Shown piece after piece: positions 39,676 to 54,600 of a DNA stretch of 64,000 bases. The notes below the pieces were generated by a model, which was not told the origin of the DNA, ran no database searches, and saw nothing but the letters and a program-made list of their open reading frames with translations. The first letter of the stretch is position 1. Every line of letters begins with the position of its first letter. Made by a program: the position numbers and the translations under genes. Source of the stretch: Agelaius tricolor (lineage: Eukaryota > Chordata > Aves > Passeriformes > Icteridae); NCBI GenBank assembly GCA_023055355.1, contig JALJCS010000004.1, forward strand, positions 29,540,744 to 29,604,743, read 5' to 3'.

Positions 39676-42600
39676 TCTTTACAAAACATGCCATCTGGAG
39701 CAGAATGGTCAGACATTCAAGATTAGAATATGGGCAACTGTGGGTCAACAACAAGCTTCATTCATATTGCTTTGCCCAAGAAGGTTCAATATTTATCTTT
39801 GAAATTACAGCTTTAGAGATACCACTTCATTTCCATCTAGTCTGAGATTCATCCATTTTGAAATAGAATTAGTGAAAAGCACTGCTATTTGGTTTCATGG
39901 TCTAGGCTGGGCAATGGACTAAAGCTGCAGTTTGCTGATCACTGTAAGTCATCTCCGTGTCTTGGCTGTGCATTCCTGTTGTCTCTCTTGTGCCAGTCCT
40001 GGCACTAGCAGATGTGCAGCTGTTCAAGGATTATCTCAGGAAATAGATTCAGCTGAAAACTAATTGTTTTATTTTTCTTTGCTGCTTTCAATTGGATCAG
40101 TTCCCTGAACTAGCTCACCACATGTCTGCTTAAGCTCTAGTGCCAGCAACGGGAAGTGGTGGGTATATTTGTGGTCAGGGATTGGGACCTTCTACTTCAG
40201 CAGCAGTTCTCACTAATATCCCTTAAACAATCTTTTTGAATCTGATTGCAAGGCAGAAAGAGGTACAGATGGTAACGGTTCAGTCATTATCACTTCAGAT
40301 AACACTAGAGCTGATGAGACAGAAGGAAAAAGAGATACTTTTCATATTCAAAAGTTCAAGGTGTAACATGCAGCACAAAACTACTGACCTTTACTGATAC
40401 CAGCAAAATCCTCCAATTAATTACTGTTTAGGGAAGCAAAGAGTTTTCATCAATTACCACTGATGATTTTGGTGTTGTTTTTTTTTTTAATAATGCCCTT
40501 TCCTCATTGGCAGTCAGTTGTTTTATTTTACTTTTAATGTAATTGTTCGCATTGCATGGATGAAATTCTTCAAAGATGTATTGATTGTATGTATCACTTA
40601 CTGTAGTAAGTGATAACGTTGTGATACCATAAAGTAAAATATATGTTGGTGGTTTTCTGATAGACTCTGACTCCTCTTCCTTCTATCAGGAAGTTAGCTC
40701 CATTTCAAAAGGATGTTTAAATTATTTTTTTAGCACAACCTACTTCAGTTGCCACTTCAAAAGAATTACTGGTTTCACCACACCACACATCTTTTAATTT
40801 TCTAAGAAACGGCTGATTACTTGTTCCCTTTCCATCCTTGCTCATGTTCCATCCACTTACTTCTGATCAAAAGTCAATAAAAGTTCTGTTTATTCCTTTT
40901 GGAAGAATATAACTACTTTCCTCTTTCCACTTTCTCCTCAGAAGGACAAACCTCCCTGTCTCTTGAAAACAGTGTATTCTCCAGTGTAGAACAGCCTGTA
41001 GTTATATGTTTTCTAAGGCTCAGTGCCATCAACTGGACAAGTTCCTACTACTACAAGTTTTCAGAAAATATTCCATAGTGCCTTCTTCAGGGCATCTATC
41101 CCAGCTCTTACAGCATCTCAGCAGAACAATAGAGATTTCTTCCATTGTACTTCTCTCATAAATTTACCTTGAATACTATCTTCTAGGGGCCAAGCCTCAA
41201 GGATTATTACTGTGGCAAGATTCAAATAAACTTATAATTCATGAGTTACATAAAGTGGTTCTGTAGTGTTAACACGTGATAGTGCTATGACTCCTCAAAG
41301 AGGTTCATTTCTGCTTCAAAATAAATTCTTCATAATCCTTCATTAATTTTTTGTTAGCTCACAATCCCCAAGCCAGAAAAAATGTTGATTTACTTTGTTA
41401 ATATCAAATATCATACCATTAATGTCACACAGTTGTTTTCTGTTCTCTAATTTAAAGGCAGGATTGACCCCAGCTGATTATTGGGAAGCTTTTGCTGACT
41501 TTGGCAATTTCAGTGGTATTTTTATGTAATGCAAGGGTCCATATGGACTTGACAGCTGCTAAGCAAAAATATGTGTTTATAAGATACTGACCTTTATATT
41601 GTATCTCCTTCTTATCTGAGACTTCAGAATTTAAAAATAAAAAGTGGTCATGGAGATAAACTGAATAAAACCAGTAATGTTCTGCCTATTTTATGATGTA
41701 TTTGTACGGTAATTTCCTCCTCTAAGGCAGAACAGAAAATATATTCCTCCTCAGATTTCTGAGACTTGTAAAAATGTAAGAGTTCTTTTCTGAGGTTTGT
41801 ACATAGAACTTTGCACCCTTAAGGAAGTGGATTCAGATTCATACTATATTTGCATGAGAATCTGTCACTACAACCCAAAATTTACACTATCAGACTCTGC
41901 ATGATTTACTGTGAATGTGTATATATGCACTCATTAACAAATGTTATGAGAATTTGTATATAATTTAATGTTTGCACTCATCAGGTTTCTTTCTGTAAAT
42001 TGCAGCCATGTCTCTTGCAACAACATAAACATTGGATACTAAAACAAGTAAATATTGTATAGTAGAACCACATATAAAACTTATTATCAATATATTACAT
42101 TTTAGAAGTCCAGGAAGAGCAAATTATCCACTGGATGAATCTCCATCAAAGAAACAGCTGCACTTAACTGTTATATCATTTTAGGTAAAAGCGGCTTATG
42201 TGGAAAAATCAATTCTTTTTCCAGAAAAAATATGGTTTTGTTCTTTCTTCCTTATAATGGTTTTCTCTTTCTAATATTACAAACATCATTCATTGGGATT
42301 TTCTAACTTTACTTTCATAGGATGTGCTCCATGTATTGAGAAACAATTAGTGTAGTCAGTGAATGATGAAAAGTTGTCTTATTAATAGCACATACACTTG
42401 CATTCACCTAGGTTGTTTGGTGCTTAGTTCCACCTAGGGTAGTATCTGAGCAGCATGGTTATGGTAAAGAACTTTAAAGACATAGTGCAGGAATTTGAAA
42501 TCCTGCTAATCAAGATTTAGTGTGGAGTATGATCTCCTTCCTTTGTGCTGTGAATGCTTCATTGGGATAACAGCATTTGTTTATGCTTATATAATTAATC

Positions 42601-45600
42601 ACATAAAAGAAAGATGGTGTTCCATATTAGGATGCAGTGTTTTGGTCTGATGCCGAATGGTTTTTCTGCCAAGGAAAATTTCACAGACACAGTTTAGTTA
42701 GTCAAATAACTGCCTGAGAGGAGGGTATAGCCAGGTGGGGTTTGGTCTCTTCTACCAGGCAACAAGTGAGGGTACAGGAGGAAATGGCCTCCAGCTGTAC
42801 CAGGGGAGGCTCAGCTTGGACACCAGGAGGAATTTTTTACTGAAAGCATTGGATCGGAGGGAGGTGGTGGATTCACCGTGACTCAAAGTGTTCAAGAAAC
42901 AACTGGGTGTGACATTTAGTGCTATGGTTGGATTGCTGGTGGTTAGGCAAAGGTTGAACTCAATAATCTTGGAGATCTTTTCCAACACTAATAATTTAAT
43001 GATTCTATACTGTGATAAATATCAGTTTTATTTTGCCCAAAATAGCAGTGATATGTCTAGAAAGAGAAAAGCAGTGTTCTTGAAGGAAGAAAAATTATTT
43101 GAGGACAAACTAACTAGGTCATTCTAGATAAAATTGAATTTTGCAGGAGCTCTTTAGAGATATTAATTTGCAATAATTTTAGGGGCTTATAGAGAAAAAC
43201 CACTTAAGAATTTAACTCTACTCTTTCCTTGAAATAAAAGATGTGGACAGTGCTTTAAAAACATGATGAAAAGTATGTTTAAAACTGAAAGTAGCATAGT
43301 GTCTCATGTGAGACAATTATAAAAAGTTTAGTTTATAAGACCTGATGCCTTTAATACACTATGTATAACAAACCAGCAGGAAGCTTTAACCACAAAAATA
43401 TTTAAACAAAGCAAGTTTTTTCATTATTCAGGTATTCATCTCATCCTGATATTTATTTTCCACCTGAAGTTGACTGTAATCCCCAATTTTCAATACAAAA
43501 TTATTTCCATTAAAACTGGTGTTGTATCCATTATGATATCATGGTCAAACTATTTTAATTGCAGGTAGGTTATGTTTAAACTGGCGGTAAAGAAATACAA
43601 ACCAAAATGATTAATTTTTAAAAACTAGGGATTTTATACCTTTTTGAAATAAAGAATCTCCTTCAAGAGTGTTTTCAAATAATGCTTATTTTCCGCTTTA
43701 AATTTTCTTTAGTTTTAAGCTTATATAGCTTGTTTGATTTCACTGGAATCAGGTTTTGCATAATTTCATTTAGTCATAGGAATATTAGCTTGATACTGTG
43801 AAGAAAATATGGGGTTTTTTTTCTTGAGGGAAAATTTAAAAAGCTTTTGCAAAAAAAGCTTTTTGTATATCTTGCTAGTCTTGAGCAGTTAGGTCTCTTC
43901 CCTTTGAGAGTTAACAGAAAATGAATCATCTGCATTTTTAACTGTTTTTGGGACCAGGATGCAAACTCATATTTGAGTTCAAAAGAAGTATTAGCCATAT
44001 GTGGAGGTTTCCTCCCATATTCTTGAAAATTATACCCTTTGCAGTGCAATGGGGAAGCCTCTGTCTTAATTAAAAAAACATAATTCCAAATGACAAATTG
44101 CCATGATCATGAATTAATGTTCATGCATCTAGCATTCACATTTTGGTAATGCAGTATGTAAATCTGATTCTATTAGCAAGTCTCCTACATAATTCAATAG
44201 CATTCTATTATAGATTCATCAGCTATGGTATGAAATTCTCCTCACAGTTGCTGACAGTGGTAAAAGAGGGTCAAACTGTTCATTTCTCTGCATAGCTGTG
44301 TATCTTCACCAGTTGTTCTGAGCCTGTTTGCATTGACAGGCTCTCCAATTTTTCTTCTTCATTCTACTTTGCCTACCTAGTCCTAGGTTTCTCTGTGAAG
44401 CAGTCATTATTGGTGATTTAATTCAAGCCACAAACAATGCAGCTACAGCACTTGAAAATGCTTTGCAGGCATGCTTCCTTCACCTTCCTTGTGAAAGCTA
44501 TGCAGTATATATCCATCCCCACATTCAGCAGAAACCTAAAACTGCTGGCTTCTAATTTGCTGCCATAGTGACCCTTAGAAGAGCAGTGTTCCAGAGCAGG
44601 CAGGCACATATCAGCTCACACCAGGACTGGTGACATTTTGTCATACTCCTTCCTTCCTTAGTGCTGAACCAGGATCTAGTCCTGGAAGACACATCAGGGA
44701 GCATTTGGCTCTTGTTGAAGTGGTGTAAAGGAAAACTGCACAGTGAGCGAGCAGGGACATCATTTAGCAGAGGGGGATTGTTTGAAATTCTTCTGGTTTG
44801 GTTACCACCAGAATATTTTGCTTACCATGATTATTAGTCAATGAACTATTTTATGGATGGTGCATTGTGATAGTAAATATTCCTCCAGTTTTTTCCCACT
44901 AACTGATCACATTTGTTTAAGTAGCCAGTCATTTAGAGCACACTAGATGAAAGATTTGTCAAAGCATGACAGGCAAGTAACTGTATTACAAATATTTTTA
45001 TTTATTTTGCACAAAGCACTCATACTACACAGTTATGCTGTGAAGAAATCCACTTCTTTATTAATGACAGCTTTATTGAAGGCAAGCTTTCAGAATGAAA
45101 ATACTAGAAATCCTATTAAAGTGCTATCCATTAAACCATTAAAGCACTCATTAAAACTGTTAGCACAGACTTGTTATTCATGAGTTATTGGTCTTTCACA
45201 CTTCTGAAATGTGTCTGCCAATACCACTCAACTCTTTGTTGAGAGTGTGGCTATTAAGTCAGGAAATACAGATTAAATTTTCTTTTGACAAAATGGTGCT
45301 TTATGGGAGGATGGTATGGCCACAAAGTGGTTCAGATTGGTGAGGAAAATAGGAAAGATTAAAGTTCAATCCATTTGCCTGTTTCTGATAATTTATGTTA
45401 ACTATGTCTGCATGTAGACCTAAATATTAATCACTAAATACACCATCTGGCCATACATCATACAATGTGTATGTTTGGGTTTTTTCTTTATATCGAACAG
45501 TAGCTTTAGAATGCTTAAACATTAAGGAGTGAAAAGTGGAAGAATTATACTCTATACTGAACAGTTGAAGCTAAACTTTAAATTTAAAATTTTCTTTCTG

Positions 45601-48600
45601 TAAGTTCACATGAAAAATAGGTATAAGAGCTGAAGCTGTTTCTCATAATAGAAAAGAATCTCAGACCATTGTTTTCAATGTATATGCAAAATCATCTTTG
45701 TATATGCAAAAGTGCAATTTAAAATTACTGTTTGTAAGCATTTTTTATCATTATTTGTTACATCCTGTTTTGGTTGTTATGATTTAAAGCCAAAGTCCTT
45801 CAGTCCACACTCAAAAATAGCAGCATGTTAGACAGCCAGTTATTCAGTTATTTTCTAGTTTTCTTGTGTGAAGAGAAAGTGTACCTGACATCTTTCATTG
45901 TGAAGTAATTTCCAGGATATTTTGGCAGTGTAGGTAAAAACCTAAAAGACAAGACAGATGGTCTGCTTCAGTTATGTTTCTAGAACAATGCAGAGTAGTA
46001 TGATTCATTCTAAGGCAGTGGACTGTGGTTTAGATAGCATGTTTTCATTTATGTCTCTCAAAAAATACTGTCTCGGTAGTCAGAGATACTATACATGTGC
46101 ATTATTCCTGGTCAAGTTACCAATTTAATTTTAAAAGTTAATGCATGAATATATAGTTAGCATCTTCTATACTATGTGTATCTTCTAAATTACTACTAGA
46201 ATTCTGAGATAGATTCATAAAAATAATTTTCCAAAGTTCTGAAAACTTGACCTTAAATAACCTGCATAAGTTTTCTTATTCACCTCCATTAACTCAAAAA
46301 AGAAAAGAGGGGAGATTTGTGCTGAGAGAAGTAATTATGTAAATTTTATTACTTTTCAAGTCATAAGATATTAAGTGAATTGTTGGCCTGCTGATAAAGA
46401 GGTATGTTATGTCTTAAATATAGTGTGTGTATATATATATAAAACTCTACTCTTCCCAGTGCTGATGGAAATGCACTCCAAATTCTCCCTCTGTACCTTT
46501 GACAAAATAAATAGGACTCAGAAGTAAAGATAAAACACTTATGTTTTTAAATTACACAGTGCATACTCGCTTCAAAATTCTACCAGCCATCCTTCTCAGA
46601 GCATGGAAAAATACTAGAATGAAACTAAATTGTAAGAAAAAGGAATAAAAATTTTACTGAGTGAAATTAGAGAGTAAAATTCTACCATTTGCTTTATTGA
46701 TGAGTAACAATTTTACTTTGTAGTCAGAAAAAGTAATATTTTTGTTGGAGAAGAGTGAAGTGCTACTCTTGGATCACATCACTGTGTTTATACTTAAGCT
46801 CAGCACAGAAGTGATGTCTACCTTTGCATGTGGAAAAATACTGTTGGGGGATAATTCACTGTCTCTTCAAAGGCAAACAAAATACAATATGGCTCCAAAA
46901 AAATCCATCACCAGTTTTGCAAACCTCTTAGTCTCTTTAGATCCTAATTCAATAAGTTCCTAATACTACTGACATTTTAAAATATGTTGATCATAGTCAC
47001 TCAAATTTCTAAGATAATGAACCCAAAAAGTTTGGTGTCAAAAACTGTGTAGAACCTTAAAAAAAATTCTTTCAGAGCTGCATTTAAGACTGTCTTTTTA
47101 ACTGTTGGTAACACATATAGTGATACAATTCATGTATCACATATAGTGATACAATTAGGGGGAAGGCCAGTAAGGCTGACATCCTACTTGGAGTCTGGTA
47201 TGGTCCACCCAACCAGGAAGAAGTGGTGGACAATTCATTCTATAAACAGCTAGAGAATGTTTCTGGATCATCAGCCCTAGTTCTTGTTGGTGATTTCAAC
47301 TTGCTGGACATTTGTTGGGAATTCAATACAGCTGAAAAGAAGCAGTCCAGGAAATTTTTAGTGTTTGTGGGGGACAACTTTTTGTCACAGCTGGTGGGTG
47401 ACCCCAGCAGGGGAGGGACTATGTTAGATTTGTTATCTGCGAATAGAGATGGGTTGGTGGGAGATGTGGTGGTTGGAGGCTGCTTGGGGCACAGTGATCA
47501 GGAAATTACAAAATTCTCAGTATTTGGTGAAGTCAAGAGGAACATTAATAAGATTTTTCATTGGACTTTCAGAGGGCAGACTTTGGCCTATTCAGGAGAC
47601 TTATTCAGAGAGTTCCTTGGGAAATAGTCCTTAAAAATAAAGAAGTTCAGGAAGGGTGGGCATGCGTCAAAATGGAGATCTTGAGGGCACAGTCACGGAC
47701 TGTCCCTGTGTGCTGAAAGACTAGTCAATGAGGCAAACATACAGCCTGGGTGGGCAAGGAGGTTCTGCTGGAGCTCAGGAATAAAAAAAGGATGTATTCT
47801 CTTTGGAAGGAGGATCAGGTTTCTCGGGTAGTATTTAAGAGGGCTGCTAGAGTATGTAGAAAAAAATTAGGGAGGCTAAAGCTCAGTTTGAACTTAAAAT
47901 GGCAGCTTTTTTCAGCAAGGATAATAAAAATTCTTTTTACAAATATATTAATGGTAAAAGGAAGAGTGAGACTAATCTTTGTTCATTATTAGCTGCAGAA
48001 GGGAGCTTTGTTACTGCAGATGAGGATAAGGCAGAGGTGCTTAACACCTTCTTTGTCTCGGTTTTTAGTGAGAAGAATTTCAGGACAACTGTCCTCTTGG
48101 GTTGCTCAATGATATCAGGGAGCAGAATGCTCCCCTCATTATCCAAGAGCAGGCAATCAGAGAACTGCTGAGATGCTTGGATATTCATAAATCCATGGGA
48201 CCAGGAGGGATCCATCCCAGGGTGATGAGGGAGCTGGCAAATGAGCTTGTGAAGCCCCTCTCCATCATTTGCCAATAGTCCTGGCTCACTGGAGAGGTTC
48301 CAGATAACTGGAAGCTGGCCAGTGTGACACCCATTCACAAAAAGGGTGGGAAGGAAGACCCTGGTAATTATAGGCAGGTTAGGACCTCAGTACCCAGTAA
48401 GGTCATGGAACAGTTTATATTGATTTTCATCACACAGAACTTATCAGGTGGCCAGGGTATCAGACCCAGCCAGCAGGGATTTAGGAGGGCAAGGTCGTGT
48501 TTGACCAACCTGATCCCTGCCTGGTGGATGCAGGAAAGGCTGTGGATGTTGTCTGTTTGGACTTCAGCAAGGCCTTTGACACTGTCTCCCACAGCACACT

Positions 48601-51600
48601 CCTGGAAAAGCTGGCAGCCCATGGCTTGGACAGGAGCACTCTGTGCTGGGTTAGGAACTGGCTGGATGGCCGGGCCCAGAGGGTGGAGGTGAATGGTGCC
48701 ACATCCAGCTGGGGCCAGTCAGCAGTGGTGTCCCTCAGGGGTCTGTGCTGGGGCCAGTTCTGTTCAATACCTTTATTGATGGCATGGATAGGGTTACTGA
48801 GTCTTTCATTAGTAAATTTGCAGATGACACTAAGCTGGGGTCATGTGTTGATCTGTTGGAGGGTAGGAGGGCTCTGCAGAGAGACCTGGAATGGTTGGAT
48901 GCATGGGCAGAGTCTAACAGGCTGGAGTTTAATAAATAAAGTGCTGAGTCCTGCATTTTGGCCACAATAACCCCCTGAGTGTTACAGGCTGGGGACGGTG
49001 TGGCTGGAAAGGGACCTGGGGGTACTGGTGACAACTGAGTGGACATGAGCCAGCAGTGTGCCCTGGTGGCCAAGAAGGCCAAAGGCATCCTGGCCTGTGT
49101 CAGGAGCAGTGTGGCCAGCAGGAGCAGGGAGGTCATTCTCCCCTGTACTCGGCACTGGTGAGGCCACACCTCGAGTGCTGTGTCCAGTTCTGGGCCCTCA
49201 GTTTGGGAAGGACCTTGAGACACTGGAACGCATCCAGAGGAGGCAACGAGGCTGGAGAGAGACTTGGAACATAAACCCTGTGAGGAACAACTGAGGGAGC
49301 TGGGGGTGTTTAGCCTGGAGAAAAGGAGACTCAGAGGTGCCCTTATCACTCTCTACAAATCCCTGAAAGGTGGCTGTAGTCAGGTGGAGTTGGTCTCTTT
49401 CTCCAGGCAGCAACTGACAGAACCAGAGGACACAGTCTTAACCTGCATCAAGGGAAGTATAACTTGGATATTAGGAATAAGTTTTTTACAGAAAGGGTGA
49501 TAAAGTTCTGGAATAGCCTGCCAGGGAGGTGGTGGAGTGACCATCCCTGGATGTGTTTAAGAAAAGACTGGATGTGACACTCAGTGCCATGGTTTGGTTA
49601 GGGCATGGGTTGGACTTAATGATCTTTAAGTCTCCTCCAACTTAGTCATTCTGTGAATTTTGTGAATTCAAATGAATCATATGCAAAGCATAAGTAGAAT
49701 TTTCATGGCCTTCATCATGATCCCAAGCATTTAATTTCTTCTTCATTCCTCTAAACGGTCCCAGTTCATTTCCTTTTGAGGGAGGATTTGCCAAGCACTC
49801 TGTCTCAGTTGCTTTAGTTAAAGGGTGAGCCAGAACATTTGCCATCTCACTCCTCTACTCTCCATAGGTAGGTTATGCAGGACTTTATAATCTTTTTGTT
49901 ATAAAAGTTAATTGAGCCTATGGTATTGGTTAATAGGTTAAAGCACTTGTTTTTCTGAGGTATTTGTTTTCCCAAAAACAAATGCTTCTCTATTAAGCAG
50001 ACAGGCAAATTATTTTGTTTTCAATAATCTCAATACAGAAGCAAATTTATTCTCAAAATATTAAATAAATAAATTGTACAAAATATGAAAAGATGCATGA
50101 GAATGAAGCAATTTTCAGACTGGCCAAATTATCAGTCAAAGGGATAAGTCCTGGTAAAATCACATTAACTAATTTCACACATGCTCATTGTCAGGTAATA
50201 CCTACTCTAATAGATTACAGGTCATACCCTAGGAAGAGTGAGCAAAGCTGTTGGCTTGATGTTGTAGTGGCAGTATGGACAGTACGGATCTCCTGACTTG
50301 TGCCATCCATGTTGCTGGTCTACTCGTGGAAGATGAGCATAGTGTTGGTGAACTGCCCCACCTTGGCTTATCTGTGTCATCTTTTTTTTTTTTTTTTTTT
50401 CATTGCTTACCACTAGCTTCATTGGGAGCTGCCAGTTCTTACCAGGATTAAACAAACAGAGGGCATAAACCTCAAGCCATAGTTGTGTATTCATATTGAT
50501 GAAACAATTTTAAGGTCTCTATTGTTACGGAAAGGAAAGGTTAAACAATAAGTGATTATTCATGACTTCTCAGAATGAGATGACCTTTCATACAGCCACT
50601 ACCATAGTGAGCATAAACAGGTACCATCTGTTACCTATTTTACATTCATTTTGCTGCATAGATATTCAACCATAGAGGTAAAAATACTAGAGTCTGAAGT
50701 TTCCCTAGTGGTGAAGGATGAAGGGGTGTGGTGAATGCTTCTGTTAATTCCACCCTGGAACAGAAAATAAACAGCAAATCTGGAAACATGTAGTTTTGTT
50801 TATGAATAAGATTAGTTATGTTTATTAATAAGATATCACTAAAATTTCAAATATGCCTGAATTGCTTACTTATTTATGACTCAAGGAAATGAAAAGCAAG
50901 TTTCTTGATGTTGTCCATGGATGAAACACAGCTCTAGTTTCCTGAGCAACACTAGTGCCATGGGTTAGTCTGGCATCAAAATGAAAGAAAAGAAACATTT
51001 TTTTTTCTTCTGAAAAATTTTTTCAGGAACCTTTGGAGTTTATTTAAAAAACAGGACAGGAAAATTTTTGAACATGTGTTCTTACTAATAAAGGCAAAAA
51101 TATTTATTCCCCTTCATCCCAGTGTTTTTGAGATTTATGATATTTATTCATTTTCTGTTAATCTAGAACCCCTCACTTTCTGAAATGAGTAAAAAGATAA
51201 AAGGGTGGATAGCTTGTTTTCTCTGAAGAAAAAGCCCTGGATTTTAAAAGCTTGTGGTTAAATTCCTCATGGAAATTTCGGATGCATAAATACACAATGG
51301 TTAATGTAATATGATCTAATATGTTACAGTGTGTCCTGAAGTAATAATTTTCTTTCAAAAGGAAATTATTTCCAGTGCAAACTATGGGATTTTAGTTTCT
51401 AATTACCATAAATAAAACAATTATGTAGTCCCTAGCTGAAAGTTTCCTTTCCTTTTTTTCTCTTTGTCTTTTGAAGTCTATTGATCCTGGCCAGCAGTTC
51501 ACATGGGAACACTCTAACCTGGAAGTAAACAAACCAAAGAATAGATATGCGAATGTAATTGCATACGACCATTCTCGTGTTCTTCTCTCAGCAATAGAAG

Positions 51601-54600
51601 GTAAGGAGACCTTTAAAATTAAATTAATTATATCCTAAAATCTAGAATAATTTAACCAATCAATATCTTTATATAGTTATATAAAGAAGTGTTAATTAAA
51701 GCACTTCCAGCAAATTCCTGTAATGACAATCCTCTTCTGATGCTTATTGTCAGTAATGTATTATGAACTTGCACTATGTAACACTGAGTGCATTAGGTCC
51801 CTGTGTATATGTCAGAGAGTTATCTGAAGTAAATTAATATTGCTGCTTACTTATACTAACACTACAAAGCAAACATAGCAGTAAACAAACATATTTGAAT
51901 TGAGGCATTTGTTGATCAATGAAATGATCAAGATATCTGCTCATTGAATTTTACTTTGCAAAACCTTATTGTGGGGGAAAAAATCAGTTCAACCTCATGT
52001 TCTCTGGGGAAATTTTAAAAACTCTCTTAGAACTTTAATTTTAATTTCCAATCTAAATATCAAACTAGAGTTTTTAAACAAATGCCCACTTGCAGGCATT
52101 TTTGAGAGTATCTCACTGACTAAAGATTGACAGTGTGATTTAGTGAGAGCTTTTCATTATATCTTTCTTTATTACAAAGCTTCCCAAAATCATAAACACT
52201 TTAAAGTTTTATCTCAAGAAAACTGTTACAGGTAGCCAGTCCTAGGTGTTGTGTCTGTTTTACCAAACATCAGGACATGCTGGTTTTCACTCAGAGGATT
52301 CTTTTTATTTTTTTCCAATTCTGCCTTACTATTAACCTACTTCCTAGGTTGAAAATGGATTTTCAGTTTATTCTATGTTGTGGACAGTCAGGTATTAATG
52401 ATGGCCATAATAAAAAAAATTATATATTTAAATGACACAATTTAAATGAAAATAAGAGTTGTGTTTAGTTAGCTCCAACAGGACTTGCATACGATACATA
52501 AGATAAAGGGATCTATATTCAAGGTCATAGTTACTTCAGTCATAACATGGTACAAGTTAAACTGCAAGAATTTTAATTTATGGTTATAAACAGCTGCTTA
52601 TCTTTGGCTACTCCAGACCTAAATACACTGGATTTATAGGTGTAATCCACTTTAATATTAGCTTCTTGGTGAAGAAAAAGGCAATCCCACTGAAGTTTAG
52701 ATCTTTCCTCATTCATTGCAGCTGCATACCACAGGCTTTGATAATACCGATAAGGGCTTCTCAAATGTATTAGCAAATTTTAATGATTACCTTGAAGAAT
52801 TTGCATATGATAATCTGCTTATATTTTTCCACCTTTGAGGTTCATTTGCAGTTCTGACAAGATTTTTTTTTGCAACATACAATTTTTCATATTGCCTTGT
52901 AAAAGAATATGGCTGTGTAGAAACCTGGCTCTACCTGTCTCAACACTAAAGGAGGCTATTCTAATTAGCACTATGTATGATGTAACTCAATAAATATATC
53001 CTTTCCTGTCTCACTGGTCCAGACAAGTGGTCAAAGTACATGGTCTGAATAGGTCAGGAACAGCAACTGGGCAGGGTTTCCGAATGGTATTCTTCAGAAC
53101 AAAATGCTTAACTAGGAGATAAGTCTAACTGGCAAAAAGAAGACTCTTTTTCCCAGGGTTTTGGCTTGGAAAAAGAGTTGTGTAAAGGAGGAGAGAAGGA
53201 GAGAAAAAAAAATTAAATGTAATCAAATTTATTTGATAATTTACATATTAGACAACTAGACTGCCATATTTCCCTGAAATTTGGTTCCCTTTAAAAAAAA
53301 TTATTATATTCAGAGAATGAGAAGAAAATTTAAGAGGCAAAGCAGAAAATGTTAGTGAAAGTAATTGAAAGTATGAAATTACACAGTTCATTGGACTATG
53401 TTTTTACGTAAGTGATATAGTTATCTTTGTTTCCCTTTTTTAAGTAAGAAATACCAAAATGTGGCTAAAGTTTCTAAATCTTTCATAGTCACTGGGTCTA
53501 CAGAGAGAAAAGTATTATAACCTTTTGTAATATTAGTGTTGGATGTAAGACCACAAATCGAATATTCAATGGAATATTCACCCATTTGGTGATTTGCATG
53601 ATTTTAGTTTTTTTCCAAGTCTTTAGATTATGCTGAAAAAAGCATATGGTGAATAAATCAAATAGTAAATGCCTTTTTATAAGATGATATTTAGCCTTGA
53701 AAACAGAAATAATTTATACAATGATATATAATATATTATATAATAATATATCATTATCCCCTTAAAAATTCTTATTCCTGGAATTTTACGTGATTGGGTA
53801 GATGAAATTTTGTGTATGTACCTTCAAAAGTTTAATCAATTGGTTTTAGCATTTAGTAAAAAGTATTTGTCTTTCAGGTTTTAAGTAGATATTTCAGATA
53901 TGAAAATACACAGTCTGGCCAGCGCTTTATTCAGTTGATACCTGTGTTTCTTTTCATGTTACCAGGGAAATCAGTATTTGGAATATTACTTAAAAATAAA
54001 TTCTCCTTTATCTATGATACTATACAACTTAATTGGGACCTAAATTTGGACTAAAATATATTTTGTTACAACTATTTGGAGAATATTTAGTACAAATATG
54101 CATGCACATATACATGTACATGCCTACACATAGGCCTCATCTACATTTCTTTGATGGTCACAAGAAAACTAGTATTATTAGTGAGGTTTGAATAGTAGCT
54201 GTGCCTTTCTAATGAGAGGAGCTCCATTTTACACCTAGACAGTTGCTTGCTGTTTAAGAGGAAATATATATGAAGAAAAGACTAAGCATCTGCCAAACTG
54301 TAATCCTACACTGATGAACATTTAGCATCTTAACAGTGTTGCAGAAATATGGAATCTTGTAACTGGTACTTCAGAATGAGACACAAGGCCAGTTTTATGC
54401 CATAGCAGAACTCTGTAGCCTGTTCAGAGTGATTACTACAAAGTCTTGAGAAGCAATTGGCACAGATTTGAAATTACTTCTTTCGAACTATTGATATCAA
54501 ATTGTTAAAAATTGCATTAGCCCTGAAACACAAGGCTTACTAACACTTTCAAAGTATTTATTTTGGCACCCTTCATAACTCCTGTTAAAACCTTGTTTTG

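Larger units (their letters stand above)
47157..49668 (+). mobile_element. CR1 LINE, about 2.5 kb, with endonuclease and reverse transcriptase remnants
   Basis: Longest transposon in the window, in sense with the gene. The 5' part reads as the C-terminal half of an APE-type endonuclease ([27 protein letters not shown] at about 47280-47510). Then come RT blocks [13 protein letters not shown] (about 48197), [16 protein letters not shown] (48327), [14 protein letters not shown] (48551) and FADDTKLG (48820). The 3' end has the usual CR1 phrases and ends attctgtgaattttg. At least three frame changes and internal stops separate the blocks, so it is dead, although catalytic Asp codons survive in motif A and in FADD. 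The 5' end is missing ORF1 and the start of the endonuclease. Confidence 0.93.
37883..51476 (+). other. PTPRD: PTPRD intron (13.6 kb)
   Basis: Contains a long T-run (39647-39673), a CR1 tail (42712-43012), a 2.5 kb CR1 (47157-49668), a T19 run (50382-50400) and a short TA tract (46425-46442). Long stretches, about 38000-42700, 43015-47100 and 49670-51470, show only AT-rich unique sequence. Confidence 0.8.

Noticed and set aside
48735..49349. 204-codon - strand ORF
   Set aside because: It is antisense to the CR1 reverse transcriptase remnant.
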